In this document: in pieces, positions 48,223 through 56,365 of the stretch
Layout of the letters: every line of letters starts with the position of its first letter
How positions within the stretch are numbered: the first letter of the stretch is position 1
Assembly (NCBI GenBank): GCA_019239975.1
Contig: JAFAZE010000041.1
Coordinates: 1-57,289 of the forward strand
Source of the DNA: Streptosporangiaceae bacterium
GTDB taxonomy: Bacteria > Actinomycetota > Actinomycetes > Streptosporangiales > Streptosporangiaceae
Direction of reading: 5' to 3'
DNA length: 57,289 nucleotides
Program-made: the position numbers and the translations under genes
The notes under the pieces: model-generated
What the model was told of the DNA's origin: nothing
The model's database searches: none
Seen by the model: only the letters and a program-made list of their open reading frames with translations

Positions 48223-49206
48223 TTACCTCGCCGTCCTCGTCCGCGGGTCGAATACCGCCGTCGCGATGTCGGCGAGCAGGATCGCCACCAGCACCGCCAC
48301 GGTGATGAGCAGGAACAGCGCCTGCATCAGCGGGTAGTCCTCGTTCTGCACTGCCTGCAGCAGCATGTAGCCGACGCCCGGGTAGTTGAAGACGTACTCG
48401 ATGAGGATCGCCCCGCCGACCACGAACCCCAGCGACATCGCGAAGCCGGTGAGGTTCGGCAGGATGGCGTTGCGCGCCGCGTAGTCGAGCATGATCCGGC
48501 GGCCCGGCAGTCCCTTGGCCCGCGCCATCCGGACGTAATCCTCGGCCAGCGTGGTGACCATGTTGTTGCGCATGGTCAGCACCCACGTCCCGATGGTCGT
48601 GATCAGCAGCGCCAGCCCGGGCAGCACGGCGTGCTGGAGCACGTTGCCGAGGTACGCGCCGTTCCACCCCGGCGTCGCGGCGATGTCCGCGCCGCCCGAC
48701 CAGGGCAGCCAGTGCAGCTTCAGGCCGAAGATCATGATGAACATCATCCCGACCCAGAAGTAGGGGATCGCGGAGGTGATCACCAGCACCGGCGGCGCGA
48801 CGCTGTCCAGCAGCCCGCCGCGCCGCCACGCGGCGACGATCCCCACCCCGGTGCCGAGCAGGAAAGCCAGGATCGTGGTGATGCCCACCAGGCCCAGCGT
48901 CCAGAAGATCGCTGAGCGCACCACCTGGCTGACCGGCGACGGGAAGAAGAACAGCGACGTGCCGAAGTTGCCGCTGAAGATGTCGCCGAGGTAGTGCACA
49001 TACTGCGCCAGGAGGGACTCGTGCGTGTTCACGCCGAAGATCGTTTCCAGCGCGACCAGCGCCTGCCCGCTCAGCCGCCCGCGGAACTTGGCCATCATCG
49101 CGATGGCCGGGTTTCCCGGCATCATGCGCGGCAGGAAGAAGTTCAGCGTGACCGCCGCCCAGAGGGTGAGCAGGAAGAACCCCGCCCGGCGCAGTACGAA
49201 TCGCAT
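48223..49206 (-). CDS. Opp-type ABC transporter permease (OppB/DppB-like)
   Basis: The 327-residue membrane protein begins with the typical FVLRRAGFFLLTLWAAVTLNFFLPRMMPGNP (in parts). It has six helices and the EAA-like loop DYVRMARAKGLPGRRIMLDYAARNAILP (in parts). The motif IEYVFNYPGVGYMLLQAV near the end is a family mark. The start ATG 49206 follows a purine-rich, tandemly repeated leader (AGAGG and AAAGG boxes) that separates it from the binding-protein gene by 79 bp. Confidence 0.92.
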   Translation of the reverse strand: MRFVLRRAGFFLLTLWAAVTLNFFLPRMMPGNPAIAMMAKFRGRLSGQALVALETIFGVNTHESLLAQYVHYLGDIFSGNFGTSLFFFPSPVSQVVRSAIFWTLGLVGITTILAFLLGTGVGIVAAWRRGGLLDSVAPPVLVITSAIPYFWVGMMFIMIFGLKLHWLPWSGGADIAATPGWNGAYLGNVLQHAVLPGLALLITTIGTWVLTMRNNMVTTLAEDYVRMARAKGLPGRRIMLDYAARNAILPNLTGFAMSLGFVVGGAILIEYVFNYPGVGYMLLQAVQNEDYPLMQALFLLITVAVLVAILLADIATAVFDPRTRTAR

Positions 49207-49226
49207 CTGTGCTCTCTACCTTTTCC

Positions 49227-49260
49227 TTTTCCTCTACCTCTGCTTTTCCTCTACCTCTGC
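49227..49260. repeat. 17-bp tandem repeat in a polypurine/polypyrimidine intergenic tract
   Basis: TTTTCCTCTACCTCTGC occurs twice in direct succession, inside a pyrimidine-only-like tract from 49211 to 49270. On the coding strand it is a purine run with several AGAGG and AAAGG boxes directly upstream of the permease start. Confidence 0.85.
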
Positions 49261-49285
49261 TTTTCCCCTTGCCTTTGGCGGGGCC

Positions 49286-50962
49286 TTACTTGGGCGCGAG
49301 GTGCAGCAGCAGCTGGCCCGCGTCCGGGTACAGGTACTCGCCGGGCAGCGCGTACGGGTTGCTCTGCGTCACCCAGCCGGTGAAGCTGCCCGTGTTGTAC
49401 TGGTACCAGGCGACCTCCTGGGTCATCGGGATGAACGGCACGTCGTTCAGCACGACCTGCTGCAGCTGGTCCATGATGTGGTGCTGCGTCGCGGGGTCGG
49501 TCGTGGTGGCGTACTGGTTGAGCAGCGCGTCGGTCGCCGGGTTGATGTACCGCTCCCAGTTGGTGGACGCGTTCTTCCCGATCGGCGCGGAGTTCGCCGA
49601 GTACAGCCACTGCCGGAACTCGTAGTACGGCGTCGGCCCGCCGGTCTGGTTGTTGTAGGCGAGCTGGTAGCTGCCGGCGTACAGCCGGGCCAGGAAATCG
49701 TTCTGCGCGAGGTTCTGCGGCGTGATCTGGATACCGACCGCCTTCAGGTCGGACTGGATGACCGACATCCCCGCGACCCAGTCCGAGTAGCCGCCGATGT
49801 TGATGACGCTGAAGGACAGCCGCTGGCCGCCCTTGGCGAAGATCCCGTCGCTGCCCTTCGTGTAGCCGGCTCTGGTCAGGATCTGCTCGGCCTTGGCCGG
49901 GTTGTACGTGTAGTTGTACTGGCCGGCGGCCTGGCCGTTCATCCAGCTGGAGAACGTCGGGGTCACGATGGCGTTCTGGTTGGCCGGCGGTTCCTCACCG
50001 TACTCGCCGATCTGCGACACCTTGTTCCGGTCGATGGCGTACGCCATCGCCTGCCGCACCGCCACGTTGTTCAGACCCGGAACGGTCAGGTTCGGGATCA
50101 GCGACACGTTCGCGATCGGCGCGAACCAGTAGTGGTTGTCCGGGGACTTCGACGCGTAGACGTTCTGGATGTTCGGGATGAACTGGCTGCCCCACTGCGC
50201 CTGGCCGGTCGCCAGGTAGGTGTTGGCGGGGTCGTTGGAGGTGAACGCCGGGTAGAGGACCTTCGCGATCTTCGGCTCGCCGGGCTGCCAGTAGTGCGGG
50301 TTGGCGACGTAGGTGATGTTCTGCGGCGTGCACGGCTTGACCATGAAGGCACCGGTCGCCACCGGGCTGGAGTCGGCGTAGGTCACCGGGTTCGCGAGCT
50401 TGGACCAGATGTGCTCGGGGACGATGGGGACCTGGTCGCCGATGTAGTAGAAGTACGGCACGGACGGAGCCTTGAACGTCATCACGACCTGGCTGGCGCC
50501 GGACTGCGTGACGCTGGACAGCACCGACCAGACGCTGTTGATGTCGAGCGCGGAGAACTTCTTCATCAGGTTGAACGTGAACACGACGTCGGCCGCGGTC
50601 ATCGGCGTGCCGTCGTTGAACTTCACGCCGTTGCGGATGGTGAACGTGAGCGTCTTGTTGTTGTTGCCCCAGGCCCAGGCCGTGGCGAGCCAGGGTGTGG
50701 TCTTCCCGCTCTGCAGGGTGTTGATGAACACCAGCGGCTCGTACACCTGGCCCATGGTGACGCCGGTGTTCAGGACGCTCGGGAGGAATGGGTTGAAGCT
50801 GCAGTTCCACTGCGTGCCCTGGGCGTTCGAGATGACCAGAGTGCCGCTTGGACCCTTGGCGCTTCCCGTGCCCGACGATGGTGAGCTTGATCCGCACGCG
50901 GCCAGCGTGGCGGCGAGCAGTCCCGAGGCGAGGACTGCTCCGGCTCTGGTTGTTCTTTTCAT
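49286..50962 (-). CDS. Opp-type ABC transporter substrate-binding lipoprotein
   Basis: The 558-residue protein is a family 5 solute-binding protein. It has a lipoprotein signal peptide with lipobox LAAC and Cys23 as lipid anchor. VYEPLVFINTLQSGKTTPWLATAW (in parts) and FTIRNGVKFNDGTPMTAADVVFTFNLMKK (in parts) are the family signature. It captures the substrate outside the membrane. In this context of GH4 and GH9 genes the substrate is probably a cello- or other beta-gluco-oligosaccharide rather than a peptide (inference). It is the first gene of the operon and diverges from the ROK regulator, with an operator between. Confidence 0.92.
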   Translation of the reverse strand: MKRTTRAGAVLASGLLAATLAACGSSSPSSGTGSAKGPSGTLVISNAQGTQWNCSFNPFLPSVLNTGVTMGQVYEPLVFINTLQSGKTTPWLATAWAWGNNNKTLTFTIRNGVKFNDGTPMTAADVVFTFNLMKKFSALDINSVWSVLSSVTQSGASQVVMTFKAPSVPYFYYIGDQVPIVPEHIWSKLANPVTYADSSPVATGAFMVKPCTPQNITYVANPHYWQPGEPKIAKVLYPAFTSNDPANTYLATGQAQWGSQFIPNIQNVYASKSPDNHYWFAPIANVSLIPNLTVPGLNNVAVRQAMAYAIDRNKVSQIGEYGEEPPANQNAIVTPTFSSWMNGQAAGQYNYTYNPAKAEQILTRAGYTKGSDGIFAKGGQRLSFSVINIGGYSDWVAGMSVIQSDLKAVGIQITPQNLAQNDFLARLYAGSYQLAYNNQTGGPTPYYEFRQWLYSANSAPIGKNASTNWERYINPATDALLNQYATTTDPATQHHIMDQLQQVVLNDVPFIPMTQEVAWYQYNTGSFTGWVTQSNPYALPGEYLYPDAGQLLLHLAPK

Positions 50963-50996
50963 GACGGCGGTGGTCCTTACCGGGATGCGTTGAACT

Positions 50997-51019
50997 TAGT
51001 TAGTGCAGTATCCTAACTA
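50997..51019. promoter_or_regulatory. Inverted-repeat operator between the Opp operon and the ROK gene
   Basis: TAGTTAG and CTAACTA form a perfect 7-bp inverted repeat with a 9-nt spacer, about 35 bp upstream of the binding-protein start and 80 bp before the ROK start. The form resembles XylR/ROK-type sites. Confidence 0.7.
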
Positions 51020-51098
51020 TTGGCGCCGGTCACAAGAGTATCGTCCAGACTGGTACCGAAATGTGGCCGGCAAGGTGACTGACACCTGGGAGGCGGCA

Positions 51099-52364
51099 GT
51101 GACAGTGGTGCCCGCCGATGCGGCGACGGCCAGCGGGCCGGCCGCGGGACACGCGGCAGGACAGGCGGCCGCGCCGTCCGCCGTCCCCAACGGGCAGGCG
51201 GCGCGGCCGCCGCTGATCAGGGCCATGAACGAGCAGCTGCTGCTGGAGCACATCCGGCTTTCCGGCCCGTGTTCCCGTGCCGATCTGGCCCGTGTCTCCG
51301 GCCTGTCCAAGCCGACGGTGTCGCTCGCGCTGGCGAACCTCGAGCGCGCGGCCCTGGTCCGGGAGGCGGGCCAGCGGACGGGCGTGCCCGGCCGTTCGGC
51401 GCTGCTGTACGAGATCCGGCCGGACGCGGGCTTCGTGCTCGGCCTCGACATCGGGCACCAGTTCCTGCGCGGCGCGCTCGCCGACCTGTCCGGCGAGATC
51501 CGGGTGCGGTCATCGCGCAAGGCGGCCGCGTCGAGCGTGCCCGGCCGCGTCGCCGAGCTCGTCCGGCTCGCGGACGACATCTGCGCCGAGGCCGGCATCC
51601 CGCGCTCCAGGGTCACCCAGACGGTGATCGGCAGCCCCGGCGTCTACGACCCGCGGCGCGACGCCATGGCGCTGACCGGCGGGATGCCGGGCTGGAACAG
51701 GCCAGCCGCGCTGGCCGGCCTGCGCGAGGCGTTCGGCCCGGCGCTCGCGGTGGAGAACGACGTGGACGCCGAGGCGCTCGCGGAGCGTGCGCACGGCTAC
51801 GGCCAGGAGGCGGACAGCTTCGCGTTCGTGCACGTCGGCACCGGCATCGGCATGGGCCTGGTGATCGGCGGCAAGCTGCACCGCGGCGCGCACGGGGTGG
51901 CCGGCGAGATCGCGTTCCTGCCGCTGGCCGACGACCACGAGGTGGATCGCGGCGAGGTACGGCGCAGGGGCGTCCTGGAGATGGTGGCCGCGGCCTCGGG
52001 TGTGGTCCGCGCCGCCCGGCGGGCCGGCCTGCGCGGCCCCGTCTCCGCCCGCCGCGTCTTCGAGGCCGCGGCCCGCGGAGACGCCCGCGCCTCCGCGGTC
52101 GTGGCCGAGGAGGCGCGCCTGGTGGCCGCCGCGATCTGCTGCGTGATCGCCGTCGCCGACCCCGAGCTGATCGTCCTCGGCGGCGGCATAGGCCAGGCCC
52201 CCGGCTTCGCCGAGGCGGTCACGAACTGTTTGCGCCCCGTCGCCCCCGCCCTGCCCGAGGTCAAGGTCAGCGCGCTCGGCACCGACGCCGTCGTGGACGG
52301 CTGCCTGGCCGAGGGCGCCGGCCTAGCCTGGCTGCAACTGACCAAAACCTCGCTGGGCGCCTAA
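51099..52364 (+). CDS. ROK-family transcriptional regulator
   Basis: GTG 51099 is preferred because GGGAGG lies 5 nt upstream; the frame from 51003 would overlap the operator. The 421-residue protein has an Ala/Gly-rich start and a winged HTH (SRADLARVSGLSKPTVSLALANLERAALV). The ROK sugar-kinase-like domain follows (VLGLDIGHQFLRGALADLSG, GVYDPRRD, ENDVDAEALAE, FVHVGTGIGMGLVIGGKLHRGAHGVAGEI). The zinc-binding Cys cluster usual in ROK proteins is absent, the corresponding region reading DDHEVDRGEVRRRG. It probably represses the divergent oligosaccharide operon until an inducer sugar binds. Confidence 0.9.
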   Translation: MTVVPADAATASGPAAGHAAGQAAAPSAVPNGQAARPPLIRAMNEQLLLEHIRLSGPCSRADLARVSGLSKPTVSLALANLERAALVREAGQRTGVPGRSALLYEIRPDAGFVLGLDIGHQFLRGALADLSGEIRVRSSRKAAASSVPGRVAELVRLADDICAEAGIPRSRVTQTVIGSPGVYDPRRDAMALTGGMPGWNRPAALAGLREAFGPALAVENDVDAEALAERAHGYGQEADSFAFVHVGTGIGMGLVIGGKLHRGAHGVAGEIAFLPLADDHEVDRGEVRRRGVLEMVAAASGVVRAARRAGLRGPVSARRVFEAAARGDARASAVVAEEARLVAAAICCVIAVADPELIVLGGGIGQAPGFAEAVTNCLRPVAPALPEVKVSALGTDAVVDGCLAEGAGLAWLQLTKTSLGA

Positions 52365-52528
52365 CGGCGCCCACCCCCACCCCCGCCTCTTCGGTGCCCC
52401 CGGCCACATCCCGCACGCCTACGGCGCCGCACCGACCTCTCCCGCCGCACAGCCCCACGGCCCGCACCGCCGCACCGGCGTGCACTCTGGCACCAGCGTG
52501 CGCCGCCGCACCGGCCGTGCGCCGACCT

Positions 52529-52549
52529 CAGCCCACCTTCGGTGGGCTG
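52529..52549 (+). terminator. Hairpin downstream of the ROK gene
   Basis: CAGCCCACC pairs with GGTGGGCTG around a 3-nt loop, 165 bp beyond the stop and just before GGAAAC copy C. The distance makes it a weak terminator candidate. Confidence 0.45.
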
Positions 52550-52552
52550 GCT

Positions 52553-52598
52553 CATGATCACGGAATTCTTGGTGTCGTATTCGGCCCTTCGTTTCCGC
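52553..52598 (-). repeat. GGAAAC element, copy C
   Basis: Read on the minus strand the core GGAAACGAAGGGCCGAATA (52578-52596) is followed by CGACACCAA and the end CCGTGATCATG. Both ends match copy A at 13296, almost 40 kb away. Confidence 0.75.
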
Positions 52599-52624
52599 GA
52601 CCCAGAAATGACGGGCGGGATGCT

Positions 52625-52652
52625 GGAAACTAAGTGCCTTATAAGGCCCCCC
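52625..52652 (+). repeat. GGAAAC element, copy E
   Basis: The core GGAAACTAAGTGCCTTATA is followed by AGGCCCCCC. This branch of the family has ATAAGGC in place of ATATGACACC and pairs with copy F at 52850-52877. Confidence 0.6.
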
Positions 52653-52698
52653 TAGCATGTATCTCTGGTTGGTCACGGTCCGGGCTCCCGGCGGCAGC

Positions 52699-52753
52699 GG
52701 GGCCGTTGGCGCATTTGGCCCCGTCCAGTGGGGCCGTTGGCGCATTTGGCCCC
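52699..52753. repeat. 31-bp-period intergenic repeat array (locus 3)
   Basis: Two identical 24-bp units start at 52699 and 52730, 31 bp apart. On the minus strand they differ from the units at 40640 in two positions only. The spacer is GTCCAGT. The gap 52365-52877 contains this array, GGAAAC copies C, E and F and the hairpin at 52529, but no gene. Confidence 0.85.
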
Positions 52754-52849
52754 GCGCAGGGGCCGGCTGTCGGCAGCGGGGGTGTTACCTGTGGGCATGG
52801 AGGGCGGATAGCGATCGATGAGGTTGGTTACCGGCCCGGAATTTGAGCG

Positions 52850-52877
52850 GGAGCGCCTTATCAGGCTCCCCGTTTCC
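52850..52877 (-). repeat. GGAAAC element, copy F, at the end of a truncated gene
   Basis: On the minus strand the core GGAAACGGGGAGCCTGATA is followed by AGGCGCTCC. It directly adjoins the 3' edge of the pseudogene remnant. Confidence 0.6.
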
Positions 52878-53290
52878 ACGACAGGTCAGCGGCGCGCAGA
52901 GTGGCTCCCCGGATTTCGGCGAGAAGCTGGTGACCAGCTCGCCCGGCGGCACGCCGATCCTGGCGACGCTCCGGCCGGACGGCGTGAGCTCGTCGAGGAA
53001 GATCTTCGAGGTGACGCCGAAGCTGCCGTCCACCGTGTCGTTGTTGAAGACCCCCGGGTAGTCGCCGTTCGCCATCGCGATCACGCACCCGGACGTGCAC
53101 CCGGGAGGCAGACGGTTTCCGGCCACCAGGCAGGGGTCGCTGGTGAAGTCGTTGCCGCTGACCAGCGGGTTACCGGGCACCAGGCCGCGGTCGCGGTCTC
53201 CGCCGCCCGGCCGCGCCACGGCGGCGGCGTCAGCCCGGGGCGTCGCACGGATGACGACTGTCCCGCGGCCGAGCCGTAACCTCACCATCC
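52878..53290 (-). pseudogene. Remnant of a secreted repeat-type protein gene, truncated at both ends
   Basis: On the minus strand a coding-like segment reads CTSGCVIAMANGDYPGVFNND, then VDGSFGVTSKIFLDELTPSGR and ELVTSFSPKSGE (given in parts). This is the style of a family of secreted actinomycete proteins with beta-propeller-like repeats. A full member would be several hundred residues longer. Upstream the frame lacks a start with a ribosome site and has no signal peptide. Downstream it runs straight into GGAAAC copy F. The frame stays open to 53438, but that part is low in family-like sequence. I judge it a decayed fragment; a short functional gene cannot be excluded. Confidence 0.45.
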
Positions 53291-53499
53291 CCGTGGGAAC
53301 CGTTGGGATACCCGGGTCGTTAACGATGTCATGACGCACGTCGCGGACACGTACCTGGCGCACCGGGGCCGTGACGCCGCGGGACCGTGCGGCAGGACGC
53401 GCCCCTTCAGTCGCACCGGCCGCTCGCAGCAGGTTCACCTGCGCGAAATAAAATGTTACGGGGAATTAAGAATTACCCACTAAGCTCCGATCCCCCGCT
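53291..53499. promoter_or_regulatory. Upstream region of gpgS
   Basis: A perfect 10-bp palindrome, TCGTTAACGA, lies at 53317-53326. An AT-rich stretch at 53445-53485 (AAATAAAATGTTACG, AATTAAGAATTA) is the likely promoter of gpgS. The palindrome resembles the centre of the LacI sites but lacks their outer arms. Confidence 0.4.
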
Positions 53500-54567
53500 G
53501 TGACGCGTGGGCCAGAAGATGTGACGCATAAGCAGAAACCAAACGGGGACGGAGGGCGTTACATAGACATGAGTGTCTGGGAATGGTTCGAGCGCCGCTC
53601 ATTTCACCACAAGGATTTCCGGGAGCTAGCCGGGCATGCCGGTAAGCGGCCCGCCGTCACCCTGGTTCTTCCCGCGCGCAATGTCGCGGAGACCATTGGG
53701 CCGATCCTCGATACCGTGGCCCGGGTGCACGCCCGGACCGGCGTGCCCGATCAGGTGGTGGTGGTCGACGCGGACTCACCCGACGGCACGGCGGGTATCG
53801 CCAGGGCGCGCGGCGCCGAGGTTTACTCGGAGAATGAGCTGTTGCCCGATTACGGGCCGGCCCAGGGCAAGGGCGACGCGATGTGGCGCAGCCTTTCCGT
53901 GGCTACCGGCGATATCGTCATGTTCGCCGACGCGGACACCACGGACTTTGGTGAGCATTTCATCTACGGCACGGTCGGCCCAATGCTCGCCGATCCGGCG
54001 ATCCAGTTCTGCAAGGCGGCATACCGGCGGCCGTTCACCCAGCAGGAGAAATCCATAGCTGACGGCGGCGGCCGGGTGACGGAGCTGACGGCGAAGCCGC
54101 TGCTCAATCTTTTCTATCCCGAGCTCGCGGGATTCGTGCAGCCGCTGGCCGGGGAATTCGCGGTCCGTCGCGACCTGCTCGTCACGCTGCCGTTCTTCAC
54201 CGGGTACGGGGTGGAGATCGGCCTGCTGATCGACGTCCTTTCCGAGGTGGGCCTGGCCGCGATGGCCCAGGCCGACCTCGGCGCGCGGCAGAACCGCCAC
54301 CAGCCGCTGCGCGACCTGACCAGGATGAGCTCGGTCGTCCTGCGCACGATGGCGAAACGGGTTCCGATGCCGGAGCGTGACCTTCCCGCCGCCGAGGCGC
54401 CGGGCCTGTGGGCGCTGAGCCGCCCGGAGATCTACCTGCACGCCGTCGCCACCGAAGGCGGCCTTCGCCTCGACGAGTACCTCAACGAGCTCATCGAGCG
54501 CCCGGCCTATGCGAAGCTCTCCGCCCCCGACGACACCGGCACCCTCATCCCCAACGGCCTCTGGTAA
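53500..54567 (+). CDS. gpgS: Glucosyl-3-phosphoglycerate synthase
   Basis: The GT-A-fold, family GT81 enzyme should transfer glucose from a nucleotide sugar to D-3-phosphoglycerate. This is the first step toward glucosylglycerate and, in mycobacteria, methylglucose lipopolysaccharides. Visible signatures are TLVLPARNVAETIG, VVVDADSPDGT, GKGDAMWRSL, FADADT (the DxD metal site), CKAAYRRPF and GGGRVTELTAKPLLNLFYPEL (in parts). PLAGEFAVRRDLL and FFTGYGVEIGLLIDVL close the list. GTG 53500 gives 355 residues. ATG 53569 (332 residues) is also possible, though GGAGGG lies 13 nt before it. The gene stands alone and ends in front of a long hairpin. Confidence 0.9.
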   Translation: MTRGPEDVTHKQKPNGDGGRYIDMSVWEWFERRSFHHKDFRELAGHAGKRPAVTLVLPARNVAETIGPILDTVARVHARTGVPDQVVVVDADSPDGTAGIARARGAEVYSENELLPDYGPAQGKGDAMWRSLSVATGDIVMFADADTTDFGEHFIYGTVGPMLADPAIQFCKAAYRRPFTQQEKSIADGGGRVTELTAKPLLNLFYPELAGFVQPLAGEFAVRRDLLVTLPFFTGYGVEIGLLIDVLSEVGLAAMAQADLGARQNRHQPLRDLTRMSSVVLRTMAKRVPMPERDLPAAEAPGLWALSRPEIYLHAVATEGGLRLDEYLNELIERPAYAKLSAPDDTGTLIPNGLW

Positions 54568-54619
54568 CCCCCGAGCACTCGCCCTGCCCGCGCCCGCGCG
54601 CCCGCCATTCCGTCATCGC

Positions 54620-54675
54620 CCATGATCGTGGGTCAAAAGGCCCCGATAGGGGTGCAATTTGACCCGTGATCATGA
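54620..54675. terminator. Long ATGATC hairpin between convergent genes (copy 2)
   Basis: ATGATCGTGGGTCAAA pairs with TTTGACCCGTGATCAT, with a further CCCC/GGGG pair around a GATA loop. It lies between the converging gpgS and phosphoesterase genes. The arms repeat those of 6768-6822 with few changes. Confidence 0.65.
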
Positions 54676-54698
54676 GGGAGCCTGGGCCGCAAGCTCGC

Positions 54699-56270
54699 TT
54701 ACGAGGGTGTGCGGTTCCCGGAGCCCGGACCCACCGGCGTCCGGGAGCGCGGTCGCGCGCTCCCGGACCGCAGCCGGGCGCTCCGGGAGCGCAGCCGCGC
54801 CACGGGGGAGAGCCGCCCGGTGCCGGCGTCCCAGGAGCCCCAGCGCAGCTTGGGGGCCGGCAGCTTCGGCGGGTCGAGGAAGGCGGGCTCGGCGTCGAAG
54901 TCCAGCGCGGACAGCGGCGCAACGGCGGCCGCGTCGCGCCGGGTGAGCGGCGGAAGGTTCCACTTCTCCTCGATGAGCCGCAGCACCGAGGTGTGGTCGA
55001 ACACCTCGTGGAGAACGTGATCCGGCCGGGAGTACGGTGAGACGATCACGGCGGGGACCCGGAACCCGTACCTGTCGTAGGCGCGATGGCCGGTGTCCAC
55101 GTCCTTGATCTGCTGCAGGTAGGAGCCGGCGACCGGCTTCATGCACGCCTGCACCCAGCGTGGCGCGTCCAGCAGCGGGTTGTGCGCGGGTACGTCGTCC
55201 GGCGTGACGGCGGCGGGCGGCGGCACGTGATCGTAGTAGCCGCCGTGCTCGTCGTACAGCCAGATCAGCAGCGTGTGCGGCCATCCCTTGCCGTGCATGA
55301 CCCGGTTGATCACCTCGGCGGCGAAACTCTCGCCGTGGGAGATGTCCTGCGGGTTCTCCTCGGAGTACAGGTCGAAGTCCGGGTCGATGATCGTGACCGA
55401 GGGAAGCCTGCCCGCGTCGGCGTCCGCGAAGAACCGCTGCGTCGTGCGCAGGTGCAGACGGGACCTGGCGAACCCCAGCGGGTACACGTCGGCCGTGAAC
55501 GCCTTGTTCCCGCGGATCGCGCTGGCCACCGAGGGAAACCAGCGCCCGACGCCCGCCAGCCGCCGGAAACCGCTGAGGAAACGGTGGCCGAGCAGGCGCC
55601 TGAGCAGCACCAGCGCGGGGCGGACGTTGTGATAGTTGACCCACGAGATGCCGTTCTTGCTCAGCACGTCGAAGATCGTGCCGGCTTCCGGGTAGTCGAT
55701 GAGGTCCCACGGATAGTCGTCCATCAGCCCGTGCGCGGTACCGGAGATCAGGAACCTGCGGTTGGGGAACGTGGGGCCGAGACAGGAGCAGAACCAGCGG
55801 TCGGCGAGCGGGAACGTGCGGGCGAGCCCGTAGTAGAACGGCAGGTCGTCTTCGGTCCAGTAACCCATGGGGATCGCCGGGTCGCTGCCCGGCTCGAGCG
55901 TGGCCTGGCTACGGGGGAACCCGTCGCAGGCGCCGTCGGCGTACTGGATATGCGCCGCGTGCCAGCTCTGCCTCGGGTCGTCCTTGACCTGCGAGGTGGA
56001 GGCGAGATGGTGGGCGGGAACCCGCTGCCCGTTTGGAAGCTCATTGAAGGCCAGCGGTTCACCGCCGGGACCTGGCGGCAGGCCCTCGCCCCGTCCGGTG
56101 AGCATGCCGAGATAGTTGTCGTAAGAGTGGTTCTCCATCATCAGGATGACGATGTGCCGGATCTGCGGCAGCAGATCGGTGCCCTCGGGCAGGTCAGGCC
56201 GCGGCCGGTCGCCCGGCCCCGCAACCAGGGCGCGCCGCCTGATCTCCCGTCGTTCCAGCCTGTCCCACAT
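54699..56270 (-). CDS. Phosphoesterase family protein (phospholipase C / acid phosphatase type)
   Basis: ATG 56270 has GAGGTGG upstream; a longer frame to 56387 is rejected. The 523-residue product contains the family signature MMENHSYDNYLGML near the start, HALADRWF-like LADRWFCSCLGPTFPNR, and ISWVNYHN. The second metal-site motif is YDEHGGYYDHVPPP, and SPYSRPDHVLHEVFDHTSVLRLIEEKW (in parts) follows. These residues bind the metals used for phosphate-ester cleavage. Phospholipase C and acid phosphatase both occur in this family. No signal peptide or Tat motif is visible at the chosen start, unusual for phospholipase C, so a cytoplasmic role is possible. The last 45 residues are an Arg/Ser-rich tail. 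Confidence 0.85.
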   Translation of the reverse strand: MWDRLERREIRRRALVAGPGDRPRPDLPEGTDLLPQIRHIVILMMENHSYDNYLGMLTGRGEGLPPGPGGEPLAFNELPNGQRVPAHHLASTSQVKDDPRQSWHAAHIQYADGACDGFPRSQATLEPGSDPAIPMGYWTEDDLPFYYGLARTFPLADRWFCSCLGPTFPNRRFLISGTAHGLMDDYPWDLIDYPEAGTIFDVLSKNGISWVNYHNVRPALVLLRRLLGHRFLSGFRRLAGVGRWFPSVASAIRGNKAFTADVYPLGFARSRLHLRTTQRFFADADAGRLPSVTIIDPDFDLYSEENPQDISHGESFAAEVINRVMHGKGWPHTLLIWLYDEHGGYYDHVPPPAAVTPDDVPAHNPLLDAPRWVQACMKPVAGSYLQQIKDVDTGHRAYDRYGFRVPAVIVSPYSRPDHVLHEVFDHTSVLRLIEEKWNLPPLTRRDAAAVAPLSALDFDAEPAFLDPPKLPAPKLRWGSWDAGTGRLSPVARLRSRSARLRSGSARPRSRTPVGPGSGNRTPS

Positions 56271-56365
56271 GTAACCACCACCTCGCCGGTAATCATCGCA
56301 TCCGCCTGTGGCCGATATCCCTCGGGGCGCGGAAAAGCCAAGGAAGCGGAAGAAGCCTAGAACAA

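Noticed and set aside
49286..50962. Peptide-binding specificity for the Opp-type transporter
   Set aside because: The family name suggests peptides, but GH4, GH9 and sugar kinase genes in the same operon argue for oligosaccharides.
52553..52880. Insertion sequence remnant
   Set aside because: No transposase fragment or clear terminal inverted repeats with target duplication could be found; only short repeat elements are visible.
53317..53326. Fourth LacI operator upstream of gpgS
   Set aside because: Only the central TCGTTAACGA palindrome is present; the outer TGT/ACA arms of the other three sites are missing.
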